DNA of 64,000 nucleotides from Opisthocomus hoazin. Taxonomy: Eukaryota; Chordata; Aves; Opisthocomiformes; Opisthocomidae. The DNA lies in NCBI RefSeq assembly GCF_030867145.1, contig NC_134433.1:8941216-9005215 (forward strand). Direction: 5' to 3'. Below are positions 61,652-64,000 of the stretch, one piece after another. Each line of letters begins with the position of its first letter. Within the stretch, counting starts at the first letter, position 1. The notes under the pieces were generated by a model that was given only the letters and a program-made list of their open reading frames with translations, did not search any database and was not told where the DNA came from. The position numbers were made by a program, and so were the translations under genes.

Positions 61652-62372
61652 TAACAGAATCACAGAATGTTCAGGGTTGGCAGGGACCTCTGTGGGTCAC
61701 CCCGCCCAACCCCCTGCCGAAGCAGGGTCACCCAGAGCAGGCTGCACAGCACCGCATCCAGGCGGGTCTGGAATATCTCCAGAGAAGGAGACTCCACAGC
61801 CTCCCTGGGCAGCCTGTGCCAGGGCTCCGTCACCCTCAGAGGGAAGAAGTTCTTCCTCATGTTCAGCTGGAACTTCCTCTGCTTCAGTTTGTGTCCATTG
61901 CTCCTTGTCCTGTCGCTGGGCACCACTGAAAAGAGTCTGGCCCCGTCCTCCTGACACCCACCCTGCAGATATTTATAAGCATTTATAAGGTCCCCTCTCA
62001 GCCTTTTCTTCAGGCTGAACAAGCCCAGCTCCCTCAGCCTCTCCTCGTAGGAGATGCTCCAGTCCCCTCACCATCCTCGTAGCCCTCCGCTGGACTCTCT
62101 CCAGTAGCTCCTCGTCTTCCCTGAACTGGGGAGCCCAGAACTGGACGCAGCACTGCAGATGGGGCCTCCCCAGGGCAGAGCAGAGGGGGAGGAGAACCTC
62201 CCTCGCCCTGCTGGCCACGCTCCTCGTGATGCACCCCAGGATCCCATTGGCCTTCTTGGCAGCCAGGGCACACTGCTGGCTCATGGTCACCTTGTCACCC
62301 CCCCAGCGCTCCCAGTCCCTCTCCGCAGAGCTGCTCTCCAGCAGGTCCCCCCTAGCCTGTACTGGTGCGTGG
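61652..62372 (-). mobile_element. CR1 LINE, 5'-truncated, about 720 bp, minus strand
   Basis: On the minus strand it encodes [79 protein letters not shown] and [17 protein letters not shown], with one or two frame breaks. Its 3' UTR ends at 61652 (minus-strand cattctgtgattctgt). Its 5' edge, near 'cctagcctgtactggtg', abuts the DHX33 CpG island. Confidence 0.95.
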
Positions 62373-62673
62373 GGCTGGCGCCGGGGTGCTGGGAGCAGCT
62401 CGGAGGCGCTGCTTACGCCCCGGGACGGCTGCTAGCGGCAGGGTACCGGCGGACCGGGCCCTTCCCAGGCAGCCTGTCCCGCCGAGGGCTGTGCGGGCAC
62501 CCTGGGGGGCCCTCTGGGTGCGGGGCACCTGGGGCTGGAAGCCGCGGCGCCCGGCCCGCTCCGCCCGCCATGGCGGCTGCCGGCGGGACTGCGCCTCCCG
62601 TGGGGCCCCGCGCGGGACGCGCCGCGGTGACGCCACGGGGGGCGGGGCCTGGCGGACCCGGCGCGGCGGGGCG
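62373..62673 (+). promoter_or_regulatory. DHX33: DHX33 CpG-island promoter / 5' UTR
   Basis: Dense CpG, TATA-less. Contains a palindromic cgccatggcggc (62566-62577, YY1-like) and tgacgcca (62628-62635, one mismatch from a CRE). The CpG island continues through exon 1 to about 63000. Its upstream edge is set by the neighbouring CR1. Confidence 0.75.
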
Positions 62674-62845
62674 ATGCCGGCGGAGGGCGAGGCGCCCGCG
62701 GCCAAGCGGCTGAAGGCGGCGGGCCCTGGCCCCGCCATGCTGCCCCGCTCCCCCGCCGACACCCAGCGCCGCGGCCTGCCCATCTTCCAGGCGCGGGGGC
62801 GGCTGCTGGGCCAGCTCCGCGGCCTCGACTGCGCCGTCCTCATCG
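62674..62845 (+). CDS. DHX33: DHX33 first coding exon (rest outside window)
   Basis: DHX33 is a nucleolar DEAH-box RNA helicase linked to Pol I rDNA transcription, translation initiation and cytosolic RNA sensing through NLRP3. The exon encodes MPAEGEAPAAKRLKAAGPGP, then AMLPRSPADTQ, then RRGLPIFQARGRLLGQLRGL and DCAVLI plus one base of Gly before gtgagt. Human has MPEEAGFPPAKRFRPG and RRSLPIFQARGQLLAQLRNLDNAVLIG immediately before the Walker A ETGSGKT, so the next exon should begin with that motif. The human N-terminal linker is longer by about 25 residues of Gly/Pro-rich sequence. The frame is open upstream, but the ATG at 62674 matches the human start. A second ATG at 62737 is possible but less likely. 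Confidence 0.93.
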
Positions 62846-64000
62846 GTGAGTGCGGGGCGGCCCCTTCCCTCAGCGCCGGGGCCTGGCGGGCGGGCCCCCC
62901 TCGCGGGCGGGCTCCCGGCGATCCCCTCGGCCGTTCCCCGGTGCCGCCGGGCAGCGAGAGCCGTCAGGGCGCGGGTCTGGGGGCATCTCCGGGACGCGGC
63001 GCCCGGGAGCGTTCGTCTTGCTGGGTTCTGGCTGGGCGAGGCAGCCGGCGAGTTGCCTTCGCCTCCCCCGCAGAAGTTGTTTCCCTCTCCCCGGTGCTTC
63101 GCATTCGTGTAGTGACAGGACAAGGGGGAATGGCTGTAAACTGAAAGAAGGCAGGTTTAGATTAGAGATTAGGAAGAAACTCTTCACCATGGGGGTAGTG
63201 AGGCCCTGGCCCAGGTTGCCCAGAGAAGCTGTGGCTGCCCCCTCCCTGGCAGTGTTCAAGGCCAGGTTGGATGGAGCTCTGAGCACCCTGGGCTGGTGGA
63301 AGGTGTCCCTACTCATGGCAGGGGGGTTGGAACCAGATGGTCTTTAAGGTCCCTTCCAACCCAAACCGTTCTAGGATTCTGTGATCTGCCTGGTGTTCAG
63401 CCGGCTTCAAGGCAAACAGGAGAACCCCCCTCTTTGGAAGAAGTGTCTCCTCGGCTGCATTTTCAGGGGCATTCACCGCTTTTATTGTGCTTTCTCTGAG
63501 TCCAAGCCAACAAGCTTTTTGTCTGGCTTTCAGGAGCTGAAGACATACAGCTTCCCAGCTTTTAAGTCTAAACACGCAGCATTATTAAAATTAAATGAAA
63601 AATGCTTTGTATTCCCCTCCTATATGTGAACCCTTAAAAACTAAAATTAGTTATTAATTATCATGGTAACTGATAGACATGACTGCATTTATCTCCTTTC
63701 CTCCATGTAATCCTGAGATTGTCGTTATTGCTTGCTATATATACACTGCAATACGCCACTTAATTTTACAGCTGTGGAGTAAGCTAAAAAGCTCACCCAT
63801 GCTATTTCCAGTCTGCAGCTGGAGAGCTTACAATTTGGTAATTTTACAGTTTGCTGCTTCTCTGCTTGGTGGTCATCTTTCTGAATTTCTTATGCTTATT
63901 CCTCCTCCTCGTCAGTTCTCACCTCGCTCCACCAGTGTGCTTTTGCAAGGGTTGAGAGCACAGGGCTCTGTTTGCTGGAGCCTTGTGCTTTTGTGTAGAG
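62846..64000 (+). other. DHX33: DHX33 intron 1 (5' part)
   Basis: Begins gtgagt. I searched for the Walker A exon (ETGSGKT) and did not find it before the window ends. Contains a CR1 at 63104-63383, and AT-rich DNA after 63580. Confidence 0.85.
63104..63383 (+). mobile_element. CR1 LINE 3' end, 5'-truncated
   Basis: Encodes RTRGNGCKLKEGRFRLEIRK, WPRLPREAVAAPSLAVFKAR and LDGALSTLGWW. The CR1 3' UTR 'gtctttaaggtcccttccaa' ends in ttctaggattctgtga. It is of the KLKEGRFRL type like the copy at 14734, not the KLKQRKFQL type of the two DERL2-flanking copies. Confidence 0.95.

Noticed and set aside
61569-61988. Open frame of 139 codons rich in Ser/Pro/Ala
   Set aside because: It is the non-coding strand of the minus-oriented CR1.
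62737-62845. Second ATG (MLPRSP) as the DHX33 start
   Set aside because: The upstream ATG at 62674 gives MPAEGEAPAAKR, matching the human N-terminus (MPEEAGFPPAKR) in position and pattern.

Overview
The window looks like part of a bird genome, probably a GC-rich, gene-dense microchromosome. It has vertebrate genes with GT-AG introns and CpG-island promoters. It also has several 5'-truncated CR1 LINE copies whose 3' ends carry the avian 'attctatga / attctgtga' tail. I cannot name the species. I see no bacterial, viral, CRISPR or other prokaryotic content and no sign of an exotic system. This is an ordinary eukaryotic housekeeping locus with some unusual splicing and regulatory detail.

Layout. 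Positions 1-40479 hold the 3' two thirds of CAMKK1 (+ strand), as eleven coding exons from the Arg/Pro-rich insert of the kinase domain to the stop codon. The 5' exons (N-terminus and ATP-binding loop) lie before the window. The largest intron (5763-21736) carries an ancient, heavily mutated CR1 relic, two younger CR1 copies and an AT-rich element with two exact D-box motifs. A 3' UTR follows, with a likely poly(A) signal near 41970 and a second 3'-end-like block near 46927. Positions 47000-52700 have no recognised gene but contain an orphan CpG island (about 47540-47830).

MIS12 (- strand, intronless coding region, 53694-54326) faces CAMKK1 tail to tail. It shares a 457-bp CCAAT-rich divergent promoter with DERL2 (+ strand, seven exons, 54784-59841). 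The reconstructed DERL2 protein is 239 residues, the same length as the human protein. DERL2 introns 3 and 4 both have exact U12-type donors and well-placed U12-type branch sites, so the gene carries two consecutive minor-spliceosome introns. DHX33 (+ strand) starts at 62674 in a second CpG island, and only its first coding exon is present. A 720-bp CR1 in reverse orientation lies directly upstream of that island.

Functionally the genes are independent housekeeping or signalling genes: a Ca2+/calmodulin kinase kinase, a kinetochore subunit, an ER-associated-degradation channel component and a nucleolar DEAH helicase. The order MIS12-DERL2-DHX33 matches human 17p13. CAMKK1 directly beside MIS12 does not, because in human both lie in 17p13 but are well separated. 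Exon boundaries were derived by matching translated blocks to the remembered human proteins and checking splice dinucleotides and phase by hand.
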